A DNA stretch of 9,515 nucleotides from Phycisphaerae bacterium SM23_33 (GTDB lineage Bacteria > Planctomycetota > Phycisphaerae > SM23-33): the NCBI GenBank assembly GCA_001303665.1, contig LJUF01000206.1, positions 1-9,515 of the forward strand, read 5' to 3'. The notes under the pieces were generated by a model that was given only the letters and a program-made list of their open reading frames with translations, did not search any database and was not told where the DNA came from. Below, piece after piece: positions 1 to 6,703 of the stretch. The first letter of the stretch is position 1. The number at the start of each line of letters is the position of its first letter. Position numbers and translations under genes: made by a program.

Positions 1-462
1 GTTCCGCCGCCCGCGCAGGTTCTGTAGCTGCCCCACCACGCCGTCGGCGAAGGCGCTGATGGTTACCCGGTTGTTGTTGACCAGCCCCACATACCCCAGC
101 GCCGCCGCCAACTTTTTTATGGCCAGGTCCTTGGGCGGGTCGCCCCAGCCCACCGACCCGCTGACGTCCACCACCAACTGCACGCTCAGGTCCTGCTCTT
201 CCAGGAACAGCTTCAGGAACAGTTGATCCAGCCGGCCGTAGACGTTCCAGTCCACGAAGCGCAGGTCGTCCCCGACCACGTACGGGCGGTGGTCCGCGAA
301 CTCCACGCTCTGGCCGCGGCGCTTGGCCCGGCGCTCGCCCTGGAGCTTGCCCTGGAGCATCTTGCGGCTGAGGACGTCCAGGGCGTCCAACCTGGCCATG
401 AACTCCGGGTCCAGCAGTTCCGTCAGCCGCTTGGGCGGAGATGTCCTGGCCATGGCGCTCAT
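1..462 (-). CDS. DUF58 domain protein, 3' part cut off by window edge
   Basis: This gene reads from an ATG at 462-460 to the window edge, giving 154 codons of the N-terminal part. I translated it by hand. It contains the DUF58 signature EFADHRPYVVGDDLRFVDWN (residues about 57-76), followed by YGRLDQLFLKLFLEEQDLSV. A VWA-like strand and metal-site start, VVDVSGSVG, follows at about residues 100-108. DUF58 proteins are of unknown biochemical function and are usually encoded next to MoxR ATPases; many are membrane or membrane-associated proteins carrying a VWA-like fold. Here the ATG overlaps the MoxR stop as ATGA, which suggests translational coupling and matched expression. A second in-frame ATG lies three codons downstream. 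The family is usually about 300 residues, so roughly half is outside the window. I see no transmembrane segment in the visible part. The family call is firm; any specific role is not. Confidence 0.93.
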   Translation of the reverse strand, partial: MSAMARTSPPKRLTELLDPEFMARLDALDVLSRKMLQGKLQGERRAKRRGQSVEFADHRPYVVGDDLRFVDWNVYGRLDQLFLKLFLEEQDLSVQLVVDVSGSVGWGDPPKDLAIKKLAAALGYVGLVNNNRVTISAFADGVVGQLQNLRGRRN

Positions 463-1484
463 GCGATTTTCACGGCCTCATCCACAGCCCTGGGGGTGGC
501 CTTCAGGACGTCGTTCAGGATGTCGTCGCCGGTGATGCCCTCGGCCTGTCCCTCGAAGTTCAACAGGATGCGATGCCGCATGCCCGGCAGGTAGGAGGCG
601 GCCACGTCGTCGAAGCTGACGTGGTAGCGCTCGTCCAGCAGGGCCCGAACCTTGCCCGACAGGACGATCGCCTGCACCCCGCGCGGCGAGGCCCCGAAGC
701 GGACGTACTTGCTGGTCATGTCGGGGGCAAACTCCCCGCGCGGGTGCGTGCCCAGCACCAGCCGGATGGCGTAGTCCTGCACGTGCGGCGCGACCACCAC
801 CCGCCGAACCAGCCCCTGGGCCTCGAGGATCTGCTGGGCGTTCACGATCGCCCTGGCCTTGGGATCCCGGCCGGTGGTCGTGCGATTCAGGATCTCGCCC
901 AGCTCCTCCCGGTTGCTGTACGGAACCAGCAGCTTGAAGAAGAACCGGTCGAGCTGGGCCTCCGGCAGCGGGTAGGTGCCCTCCTGCTCGATGGGGTTCT
1001 GCGTGGCCAGCACCATGAACGGCTCCTCCAGCTTGTACAGCTTTCCGCCGCTGGTGACGGAATGCTCCTGCATGGCCTCGAGCATGGCCGACTGGGTCTT
1101 GGGCGTGGCCCGGTTGATTTCGTCGGCCAGGATGATCTGCCCGAAGATGGGCCCGTGCTGGAACTCGAAGTGCCGGGCGCCGGTGGTCTTGTCTTCCATG
1201 ACCACGTTGGTGCCGATGATGTCCGCTGGCATCAGGTCGGGCGTGAACTGGATCCGCCGGAACTTCAGCGACAGGGCGGCGCTGAGGGTGCGCACCAGCA
1301 GGGTCTTGCCCAGCCCCGGCACGCCTTCCAGCAGCACGTGCCCGCCGCAGAACAGGCAGATCACCGTGTTCTGCACGATGTCCTCGTGCCCGACGATCAC
1401 CTTTCCGATCTCCGCGGTCAGAGAGGTGAACATCTGTCGGAACTCACGGCAGCGCCGTTCGACGTCGACATGCTCCTCTGGCAT
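459..1484 (-). CDS. MoxR-family AAA+ ATPase
   Basis: This is a complete 341-residue AAA+ ATPase of the MoxR type, near the usual family length of about 320-340. Visible motifs are Walker A GVPGLGKT (54-61), Walker B IILADEIN (117-124), sensor 1 ATQNP (160-164) and the sensor-2 region FGASPRG (263-269). The QSAMLEAMQE and YPLPEAQLDRF blocks are diagnostic for MoxR. MoxR proteins are cytoplasmic chaperone-like ATPases believed to help mature or load metal and cofactors into VWA-domain partners. The start is well supported: GAGGAG at 1497-1492 sits eight bases before the ATG. The upstream gene ends 18 bases away at 1503, and the downstream DUF58 gene overlaps the stop by four bases. The reading frame is clean, in contrast to its broken upstream neighbour. 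Its likely partners are the adjacent VWA and DUF58 products, which is inferred from context. Confidence 0.96.
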   Translation of the reverse strand: MPEEHVDVERRCREFRQMFTSLTAEIGKVIVGHEDIVQNTVICLFCGGHVLLEGVPGLGKTLLVRTLSAALSLKFRRIQFTPDLMPADIIGTNVVMEDKTTGARHFEFQHGPIFGQIILADEINRATPKTQSAMLEAMQEHSVTSGGKLYKLEEPFMVLATQNPIEQEGTYPLPEAQLDRFFFKLLVPYSNREELGEILNRTTTGRDPKARAIVNAQQILEAQGLVRRVVVAPHVQDYAIRLVLGTHPRGEFAPDMTSKYVRFGASPRGVQAIVLSGKVRALLDERYHVSFDDVAASYLPGMRHRILLNFEGQAEGITGDDILNDVLKATPRAVDEAVKIA

Positions 1485-3021
1485 CGCTGTATCTCCTCAA
1501 TCTCAACGGCCTGTGTCGTCTTTCATTCGCTGCTTGGCCTCGCGTTTGGCCCGAAGCAGCCTCTGGAGGTGGGCGGCGGTTTCGGGCTCGGCCGGCTTGG
1601 GCGCCTCGGCGGGCGGTGCGGCGGGTTTTGCCGGCTCGGGCTGCTTTTGCTCGGCTGCCGGCAGCGGCGGCGCCTCGGCGTCCGCCCGGTCGTACCGCCT
1701 GCCGGCCATCGGCTCGACCGACCTGGCCGTCAACTGCTCGCGCACCGCCCGTGAACAGGTGCTTCGTCAGCGGCAGGGCCGTGTGCGGAAAGGAAACGCC
1801 CTCGCGCTCGAACAGGTTGGCCTTCTCCGGGTCAGGGCCCAGTTGCCGCCCCCCGGTGGCCTGCTGCACCGCCGCCAGCAGCGGCGTGTTGTCAGTAAGA
1901 TCCCGGAACTCCGGTGCGTACGGCACCGTCACCACGCTCTGGACCATGCCCGTCTTGCCTTCGGCTCCGGCCTTGCGGTATCGCAGGTTGACCAGGTAGC
2001 TTCCCGACCGGCCGGCCTGGAAGCCGGCGCGGTACCGGCCCGGGCCGATCTGTGTGAGCGCCAACTCCTTCACCGACATCTCCGGGGCGACGACCTGCCC
2101 GACCAGGTCGGCGAACTGGACGAAGTTGCCTTCGGCGTCCACCGCGTCCACGGTAATGCTCACCTGCCGGCCCTCCACGTCGGCGAAGATCTCGCAGTCC
2201 GCTGCCTGGCTGGGCTTGGCCGCCCAGCGAACCACCTGCTCCCAGAACCGCTCGTACCCGCCCCAGCCGCCGACCCAGTCCTTCGCCCACCGGGCGCCGG
2301 CCCCGCTGGTAAAGGCCACGCTCCGGCCGAGCTTCATCTGCCCGGTGGCCAGGACGGGATCGCCCTTGTCGGTGGCCATCACCAATTGGGTCAGGCCGCC
2401 CTTAGGCCCGGTCAGAACGAAGCCATCCAGCTTGGGCAGCGTGGTATCCAGGCCGCGAACGGTCTCGCTGAGCCAATTCGTGATCTTGGGCACGAAGGGC
2501 TGCTCGATGATCAGCGACCGCCGCACGACCTGGGCCTCCTTGATGAAGATCTGCGGCAGCGTATTCGGGTCCTTGACGTTATAGAAGCGCCCGCCGGTCT
2601 GGTAGGCGATCCATTGCAGCGTCTTCTGGTCGGTGCCGCCGTGGGGAAAGACCACCACGCCGGTGCAGGTGATCTTAGAGCTCTGCATGTTCTTGATGAG
2701 CGAGACCGGCGGCGGCGCGGGGTCGCCGTCGCTGATGATGATGATGTGCTTCTGGCCGGCGTCGCAGTTCTTCAAGGCGTTGTAGGCCGTCGTCATGGGG
2801 GTCCCGAAATCCGGCATGTCGCCCATTTGCATGCGTTTGATAGCGGCGATGGCCTCGGTCTTGTCGCCGGCCGGCTTAAACTGGTACACCCAGTTGGCCT
2901 GCCCCCCGCCCCAGCCGTACTCCAGCACCCCCACCAGGTCCAGGCGGCTGAGGGTGTTGATGGCGGCGATGGCCACCCGCTTGCCCCAGTAGTTGCCCTT
3001 CGGCATCTCGCAGGCGTGCAT
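1444..3021 (-). CDS. Middle fragment: second VWA-like domain and C-terminal beta domain
   Basis: Homologous sequence in this frame begins at about 3063 with PQKKQLPKGALVLIMHACEM and runs to KHLFTGG near 1747. After that the frame runs about 100 codons as out-of-frame Arg/Ala/Gly-rich sequence into the start of MoxR. The first available ATG is at 3021, within the leading beta strand; a purine-rich AAGGGGG lies 14 bases upstream, too far to be convincing. The domain is VWA-like: GALVLIMHACEMPKGNYWGK, then SRLDLVGVLEY, and KHIIIISDGDP carrying the conserved SDGD. The first strand has HACEM instead of DxSxS, so a classical metal site is absent. Further on are TGGRFYNV, KAGLTQLVMAT-like strands (seen as GPKGGLTQLVMAT) and beta-rich repeats typical of the family's C-terminal half. 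Whether this piece is translated on its own is doubtful. Confidence 0.55.
   Translation of the reverse strand: MHACEMPKGNYWGKRVAIAAINTLSRLDLVGVLEYGWGGGQANWVYQFKPAGDKTEAIAAIKRMQMGDMPDFGTPMTTAYNALKNCDAGQKHIIIISDGDPAPPPVSLIKNMQSSKITCTGVVVFPHGGTDQKTLQWIAYQTGGRFYNVKDPNTLPQIFIKEAQVVRRSLIIEQPFVPKITNWLSETVRGLDTTLPKLDGFVLTGPKGGLTQLVMATDKGDPVLATGQMKLGRSVAFTSGAGARWAKDWVGGWGGYERFWEQVVRWAAKPSQAADCEIFADVEGRQVSITVDAVDAEGNFVQFADLVGQVVAPEMSVKELALTQIGPGRYRAGFQAGRSGSYLVNLRYRKAGAEGKTGMVQSVVTVPYAPEFRDLTDNTPLLAAVQQATGGRQLGPDPEKANLFEREGVSFPHTALPLTKHLFTGGARAVDGQVGRADGRQAVRPGGRRGAAAAGSRAKAARAGKTRRTARRGAQAGRARNRRPPPEAASGQTRGQAANERRHRPLRLRRYSDARGACRRRTALP
1492..1497 (-). promoter_or_regulatory. Ribosome binding site of the MoxR gene
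   Basis: The minus strand reads GAGGAG here, eight bases before the ATG at 1484-1482. It is the strongest Shine-Dalgarno match in the window and fixes the MoxR start. It lies in the 18-base gap after the stop of the VWA gene, so MoxR can be translated even though the upstream gene is frameshifted. Confidence 0.75.
1503..1745 (-). pseudogene. C-terminal tail remnant of the VWA gene
   Basis: These 80 codons begin with VREQLTARS and end with HLQRLLRAKREAKQRMKDD and a TGA at 1505-1503. The composition, an Ala/Pro/Glu linker followed by a basic HLQRLL helix, is the cytoplasmic tail I expect for this family. It is in the same frame as the N-terminal fragment but not the middle fragment. A GTG at 1745 could serve as a start, but I see no ribosome binding site, so independent translation is unlikely. 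I read it as the displaced end of the large gene. Confidence 0.6.
1738..1756 (-). other. Frame-break junction 2 in the VWA gene
   Basis: On the minus strand KHLFTGG (frame 2) runs into VREQLTARS (frame 1) through TTCACGGGCGGTGCGCGAG. The transmembrane helix and linker expected between these blocks are absent. The frame change fits a loss of length 2 modulo 3, so the two breaks together restore the original frame for the last 80 codons. Both junctions contain GGGCGG. Confidence 0.65.
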
Positions 3022-4229
3022 GATGAGCACCAGCGCCCCCTTGGGCAGTTGCTTCTTCTGTGGCGCCCGCCGCCCAGCTCGGTCACGTAGCGGCAGATCA
3101 TCTCCTGCTGCTCGTAGGTGAAGCCGCTGCAGGGAGTGTTGACCAGGACCAGGGCGTCGGTGCCGAGCAGCTCGGCCAGGGAGCTGGCGAAGTCCGCCAC
3201 CGGGCACTGGCGAGCCTCGATCTTGGCCGACCGCAACTTGGCCAGCAGACTGTCGGCGTCCTTGCCGTCGCCCACGACCAGCACCTGCCCCGGGCCGGCC
3301 ACGAAGGTCATGCCGCTGGCGCGGTTGTTCTGGGTGAGGGTGTCCTGGGGCGGATTGCCGGGGTCGGGGATGAACGTGCATTCGAACTTGTGCATTCCGC
3401 CCTGGCCGATGGGCAGGGAAATCGTCTCGACGTTGGCGCCGCTCTTCAGTGTCACCGGGGCAGTCATGCCGGGGGAGCCGGGGTTCAGGTCCACCGGCTG
3501 GCCGTTGAGGGTCAACATGAGCTGGCCGCGGGCCGCCGCCGTGCTGTGCAGCACAAACCGAAGCGCCACCGTCTCCCCGCTGCGTGCCGTCGGCGGCGCC
3601 ACTAGCCGGTTGAAGACCACCTCCTGCGGATACTCATATTGCAGCGGCAGGACGTCGATGGGGATCTTGTTGGCCGCGGCGATCCGGGCGGCCTCTTTCA
3701 TGTCCCCCGTCGTCTGGTTGCCGTCGCTGACCACCAGCATCCGGATGCCCGTCTCCGGCGGGGCGATGGCCATCGCCAGCTGCACCCCCTCGGCCAGGGC
3801 CGTCTGATCGCCCGTCAGCGTGGTGTTGCGCTCGGGAATGCCAACGCCGCTGGAGGGGAGGCAGGCGATCATGGCCGCTTCGCCCACGTCCACGACCGCC
3901 AGCTGGTCGCCCGGCCGCTTCTTTTCCAGCGCCTTGGCCAGGTACTTCAGGGCATCGGCCTGGAGCCCCGCCGGAACGGACTGGCTGCGGTCCAGGATGG
4001 CGATCAACGTCATTCGCTTGTCGCTCCGCGTGATCGTGGGCCGGGCCAGCAGCGCCACCAGGATCAGCACCACCAGCACCCGCAGCACGACGGCGGCGAC
4101 CCGCCGGAGGGTGTTCAGCTGCCGGAGGCTGCGCTTGGCCAGCCACACCACCGGCACCACCAGCGCCGCCAGCAGCAGCCACAGCGGCTGGGCGAAATGA
4201 AAACCGTAGGATGCCTCTACAACCGCCAT
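2793..4229 (-). CDS. N-terminal fragment: membrane VWA domain protein
   Basis: Reading from the ATG at 4229, residues 1-388 (to about 3066) are genuine and the remaining 90 or so codons are an out-of-frame Arg/Ser/Pro-rich tail. Two hydrophobic helices (about 14-30 and 44-62) place the protein in the inner membrane. A VWA domain follows: the strand TLIAILDRSQS carries the metal-ion-dependent adhesion site D80-x-S82-x-S84. Thr143 in GDQTAL and the SDG at 168-170 supply the other expected site elements. From about residue 200 comes an Ig-like or beta-sandwich region (PPTARSGETVALRFVL), and from about 314 the start of a GATase-like fold (GQVLVVGDGKDADSLL, then DALVLVNTP). The homologous sequence stops at YVTELGGG. 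The ATG has only a poor, too-close AGG upstream and probably relies on coupling to the overlapping propeller gene. A truncated protein from this frame would still have its membrane anchor and first VWA domain. Confidence 0.7.
   Translation of the reverse strand: MAVVEASYGFHFAQPLWLLLAALVVPVVWLAKRSLRQLNTLRRVAAVVLRVLVVLILVALLARPTITRSDKRMTLIAILDRSQSVPAGLQADALKYLAKALEKKRPGDQLAVVDVGEAAMIACLPSSGVGIPERNTTLTGDQTALAEGVQLAMAIAPPETGIRMLVVSDGNQTTGDMKEAARIAAANKIPIDVLPLQYEYPQEVVFNRLVAPPTARSGETVALRFVLHSTAAARGQLMLTLNGQPVDLNPGSPGMTAPVTLKSGANVETISLPIGQGGMHKFECTFIPDPGNPPQDTLTQNNRASGMTFVAGPGQVLVVGDGKDADSLLAKLRSAKIEARQCPVADFASSLAELLGTDALVLVNTPCSGFTYEQQEMICRYVTELGGGRHRRSNCPRGRWCSSCTPARCRRATTGASGWPSPPSTPSAAWTWWGCWSTAGAGGRPTGCTSLSRPATRPRPSPLSNACKWATCRISGPP
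3060..3075 (-). other. Frame-break junction 1 in the VWA gene
   Basis: On the minus strand the sequence passes from GAGCTGGGCGGCGGG (ELGGG in frame 1) directly into CCACAGAAGAAGCAACTG (PQKKQL in frame 2). Family members, from memory, have about 30 residues between these two blocks, including a GG-x2-SFG-x-GG turn. The frame change fits a loss of length 1 modulo 3. Confidence 0.7.
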
Positions 4230-6703
4230 ACCTGAAGTCGATTGTTTCCGGCGTCCACCACGTACGCCGTGCCCTTGTCGTCCACCGCCACGCCCCAGGG
4301 ATATGCCAGTTGCCCCAGCTGCCGGCCCGGGCCGCCGTAGGTCCCCCGGGACGCTCCGTCCGGGGCGAACACCTGCAAACGATTGTTGCCGTACTCGCAC
4401 ACCACCAGGCTTCCGTCCGCCGTCAGCGCCAGGTCGTAGGGATATCGAAGCTCCCCCGGCCCCTTGCCGGCAGCGCCAATATACCCCAAAAGCCCTCCCC
4501 GCAGGTCATAAATTGCGATGCGATGATTGACCGCGTCGGCCACGTAAAGCCGCCGGCGCTTCTGGTCCACGGCCAGGGCCGCAGGTCGCGAGAACTGCCC
4601 CCGGCCGCTGCCGGGCGAACCGAAGCTGTGGAGGAACTTCCCCTGCGGAGAAAAGACGCTGACTCGATCATTGCCGCCGTACTCGCTGACGAAGACCCGC
4701 CCGTCGTCGGCGAAGGCCACGTCGGTGGGATAGATGAAGCATCCCGGCCCCTGGCCGAAGCGGCCGAACTGGCGAACGAGCTCGCCGGCCGGGGAAAACA
4801 CCATGACGCGATGGTAATGCGTGTCGGCCACCCAGACGTTGCCGTCCGGGCCGATGCTAAGCCCCGTGGGTTTGCCGGCCTCGATCTCGGGCATGCGGAT
4901 GACGCTGATGAAGCTCCCGTCGGGGCCGATGTGCTGAAGCCTGCCGGTCTTGTCCACCACCCACAGCGTGCCATCGGCGGCCAGGTCGATGGCGCGAGGA
5001 TAGATGAACTCGCACGGCCCCCTGCCGGTCTTGCCGATCGAGGCGAGGACCTCCACCTGCCCCGCCGGAGTCGAATCGCAGCCGGCCAGGTGGAGGCTCA
5101 AGCCCAGGGCCAGAACGACAATCGACGCCGCCAGCGACCTGCGCCGGACCAGGAGCAGCATCCCGACCGCCAGCCCCGCCACCAGGGCGTAGGCCCCCAG
5201 CAGCACCAGGCAGGAGGCAATCACCTCCTGGTCCCTGGAGAAATGCATGTCGGCCAGCAGTTTTTGGGCGAAGCTGGGCACGCCCGCCGGCAGCAGCACC
5301 ATCGTCGCCGGCAGTTCCGTCAGGCCGAGCATCACCAACAACAGGATCGCCCCCGCCGGCAGCACCCAGAGCCTGGGCAAGTGCACGTGCTGCCAGGCCG
5401 CCAGCCGCGAGGCCCCGTCCACCGAGGCCATCTCCCCCAACTGCTCCTCCCTCACGTCCCGCGCCAGCCGCAGGATGATCAGCACCAGCCCCGCGAACCG
5501 GACCGCCTGGCCGGCCGAGACCGCCGGCCAACTCTGCCGCAGGCCGTCCGGCACGCCCAGGTCCGTCTGAAACTTCAGCACCGCCGCCCCCACCACCGAG
5601 CCGGGCAGGAACATGGCCAGCAGGATCGTCGGCTGCATGACCCTGGACAGGCCCCGTCCCAGGCGACCGCAGGCCTCCGCCAGCAGGGCCGACGCCGCCA
5701 TCCAGAACGCGACTGCCGCGGCGGCACCCGCCGTCAGGAAGGACCACAGCAGCTTCGAGTCACCTTCACGGAGGTCCTGGAGCTCCAGGCGGAAGAACCG
5801 CTCCAGCGGCCCCAGGTCCTTGAGGCTGCCGACCAGCAGCCCGATGGGGGCGGCGACGGAGATGGCTACCAGGGCCGCCAGGAAGACCCGGGGCCACGCC
5901 CCCGCCGGCGGCTCGGGCTGCTCCAGCGCCGGCTGCGTGGCCCACTGGCGGGTCTTCCTCCAGAGAAAGGCCGCCGCCAGCACGGCCAGCACAGCCACCG
6001 GCCAGGCCGCCAGGGCGACGGCCTCGGCGGAACCTGTGTCGTTGTAGATTGCCGCCAGTTCGGTGCCGAGGGTGTCGGTCATGCCCAGGTGGAAGGTCCC
6101 GAACTCCGACAGCAGCAACACCAGGCATACCAGAAAGGCCAGGCCCAGCGAGCGGCTCAACAGGGGCATCGTCACCGTCCGGAACCGCTGCCATGCGCCG
6201 GCCTCCAGGCGGGCGGCCCGCAGCGTGTCGGCGTCCAGGCTGCGCCAGCCCTGCCCGATCAGCAGCGCCGCCAGCGGCCAGTACCACAGCACCAGCACCA
6301 TCCAGGATGTCAGGGCCTTGCCCGCCCGGATCAGGCCGTGATACCGCAGCCAGTCCCCCAGCCGGGCCGTCGGGCCCAGCAGCACGTCCCAGGCATAATA
6401 AAGCAGGTATCGCGGCAGCAGCAGCGGCATCAGAAGCAGAACGAACAGGCCTGTCCTCCCCCGCCGGGCCGTGCCCATCAGCCGGCCGGGAACGTACCCC
6501 AGCAGCACCGACACCAACGCAATCCCCGCCCCAAGGGCCAGAGACTTCAGCGTCAGAAGCGCCAGCCTGCCGCCCGCCGGGTTGTCCGATCCGTGCGCGG
6601 GGGCCGCGGCGTACAGCCAGGTCAGCGGCAGGAGAATCAACAGGATCCAGGCGGCCACTCCCGGTGCCGCCGCGAGCCAGACTGCCCGGCTGGAGGGCCT
6701 CAG
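4217..6703 (-). CDS. FbpB-type ABC permease fused to a six-bladed NHL beta-propeller
   Basis: A single open frame of about 828 residues. Residues 1-514 form a double permease of the iron(III)/AfuB-FbpB type with about 12 transmembrane helices. It has two EAA loops, where the transporter ATPase docks: ARLEAGAWQRFRTVTMPLL (164-182) and ASVDGASRLAAWQHVHLP (426-443). After the final helix and an RRR stretch (520-522), the frame continues into a hydrophobic segment ending LHLAGC (Cys542), a textbook lipobox. Six NHL blades (about 549-828) follow, with motifs such as LWVVD, VWVADTHYHR, VFVSEYGGNDR, LYVADAVNHR and VVDAGNNRLQVW. The topology works as a fusion: the permease C-terminus is cytoplasmic, so a 13th helix would place the propeller outside. 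No ATG lies near the front. The best start is CTG at 6703, overlapping the upstream stop (CTGA), with AGGGAG eight bases before it; a GTG a little downstream is the alternative. The iron annotation is by family only. A separate lipoprotein starting at 5161 cannot be excluded. Confidence 0.85.
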   Translation of the reverse strand: MRPSSRAVWLAAAPGVAAWILLILLPLTWLYAAAPAHGSDNPAGGRLALLTLKSLALGAGIALVSVLLGYVPGRLMGTARRGRTGLFVLLLMPLLLPRYLLYYAWDVLLGPTARLGDWLRYHGLIRAGKALTSWMVLVLWYWPLAALLIGQGWRSLDADTLRAARLEAGAWQRFRTVTMPLLSRSLGLAFLVCLVLLLSEFGTFHLGMTDTLGTELAAIYNDTGSAEAVALAAWPVAVLAVLAAAFLWRKTRQWATQPALEQPEPPAGAWPRVFLAALVAISVAAPIGLLVGSLKDLGPLERFFRLELQDLREGDSKLLWSFLTAGAAAAVAFWMAASALLAEACGRLGRGLSRVMQPTILLAMFLPGSVVGAAVLKFQTDLGVPDGLRQSWPAVSAGQAVRFAGLVLIILRLARDVREEQLGEMASVDGASRLAAWQHVHLPRLWVLPAGAILLLVMLGLTELPATMVLLPAGVPSFAQKLLADMHFSRDQEVIASCLVLLGAYALVAGLAVGMLLLVRRRSLAASIVVLALGLSLHLAGCDSTPAGQVEVLASIGKTGRGPCEFIYPRAIDLAADGTLWVVDKTGRLQHIGPDGSFISVIRMPEIEAGKPTGLSIGPDGNVWVADTHYHRVMVFSPAGELVRQFGRFGQGPGCFIYPTDVAFADDGRVFVSEYGGNDRVSVFSPQGKFLHSFGSPGSGRGQFSRPAALAVDQKRRRLYVADAVNHRIAIYDLRGGLLGYIGAAGKGPGELRYPYDLALTADGSLVVCEYGNNRLQVFAPDGASRGTYGGPGRQLGQLAYPWGVAVDDKGTAYVVDAGNNRLQVWRL
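5078..5161 (-). other. Internal lipoprotein-like signal segment with its own ATG
   Basis: An in-frame ATG at 5161-5159 is followed by LLLVRRRSLAASIVV, a hydrophobic core, and LHLAGC with Cys at codon 28. This would be a normal lipoprotein signal peptide if translation began here, giving a 314-residue propeller lipoprotein. There is no stop codon between the permease and this point. The upstream sequence GGCTGGCGGTCGGG is G-rich but not a clear ribosome binding site. The segment may serve both as a membrane helix of the fusion and as a signal peptide. Confidence 0.5.

Larger units (their letters stand above)
1503..4229 (-). pseudogene. Broken two-VWA / GATase-like membrane protein gene (two frame breaks)
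   Basis: One gene is spread over two reading frames. The N-terminal part (4229 to about 3066) is in one frame, the middle part (about 3063 to 1747) is in another, and the C-terminal 80 codons (1745-1503) return to the first frame. Related planctomycete proteins, as I recall them, carry N-terminal transmembrane helices, a VWA domain, a glutamine-amidotransferase-like segment, a second VWA-like domain, another transmembrane helix and a charged tail ending near an HLQRLL motif. All these parts are recognisable here except two: the GATase-like strand expected after YVTELGGG, and the membrane helix expected after PLTKHLF. Both are missing exactly where the frame changes. The frame changes require losses of lengths 1 and 2 modulo 3 respectively. 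The rest of the coding sequence looks undamaged, so the breaks are recent or are assembly errors. The ATG at 4229 overlaps the preceding gene by 13 bases. The role is unknown; it is probably a MoxR partner at the membrane. Confidence 0.8.

Noticed and set aside
3055..3070. Programmed ribosomal frameshift at junction 1
   Set aside because: There is no slippery heptamer, and a conserved stretch is missing at the site, so simple frameshifting would not restore the family sequence.
441..3090. Long plus-strand open frames opposite MoxR and the VWA gene
   Set aside because: They have low-complexity composition, no domain, and are fully antisense to well-recognised proteins.
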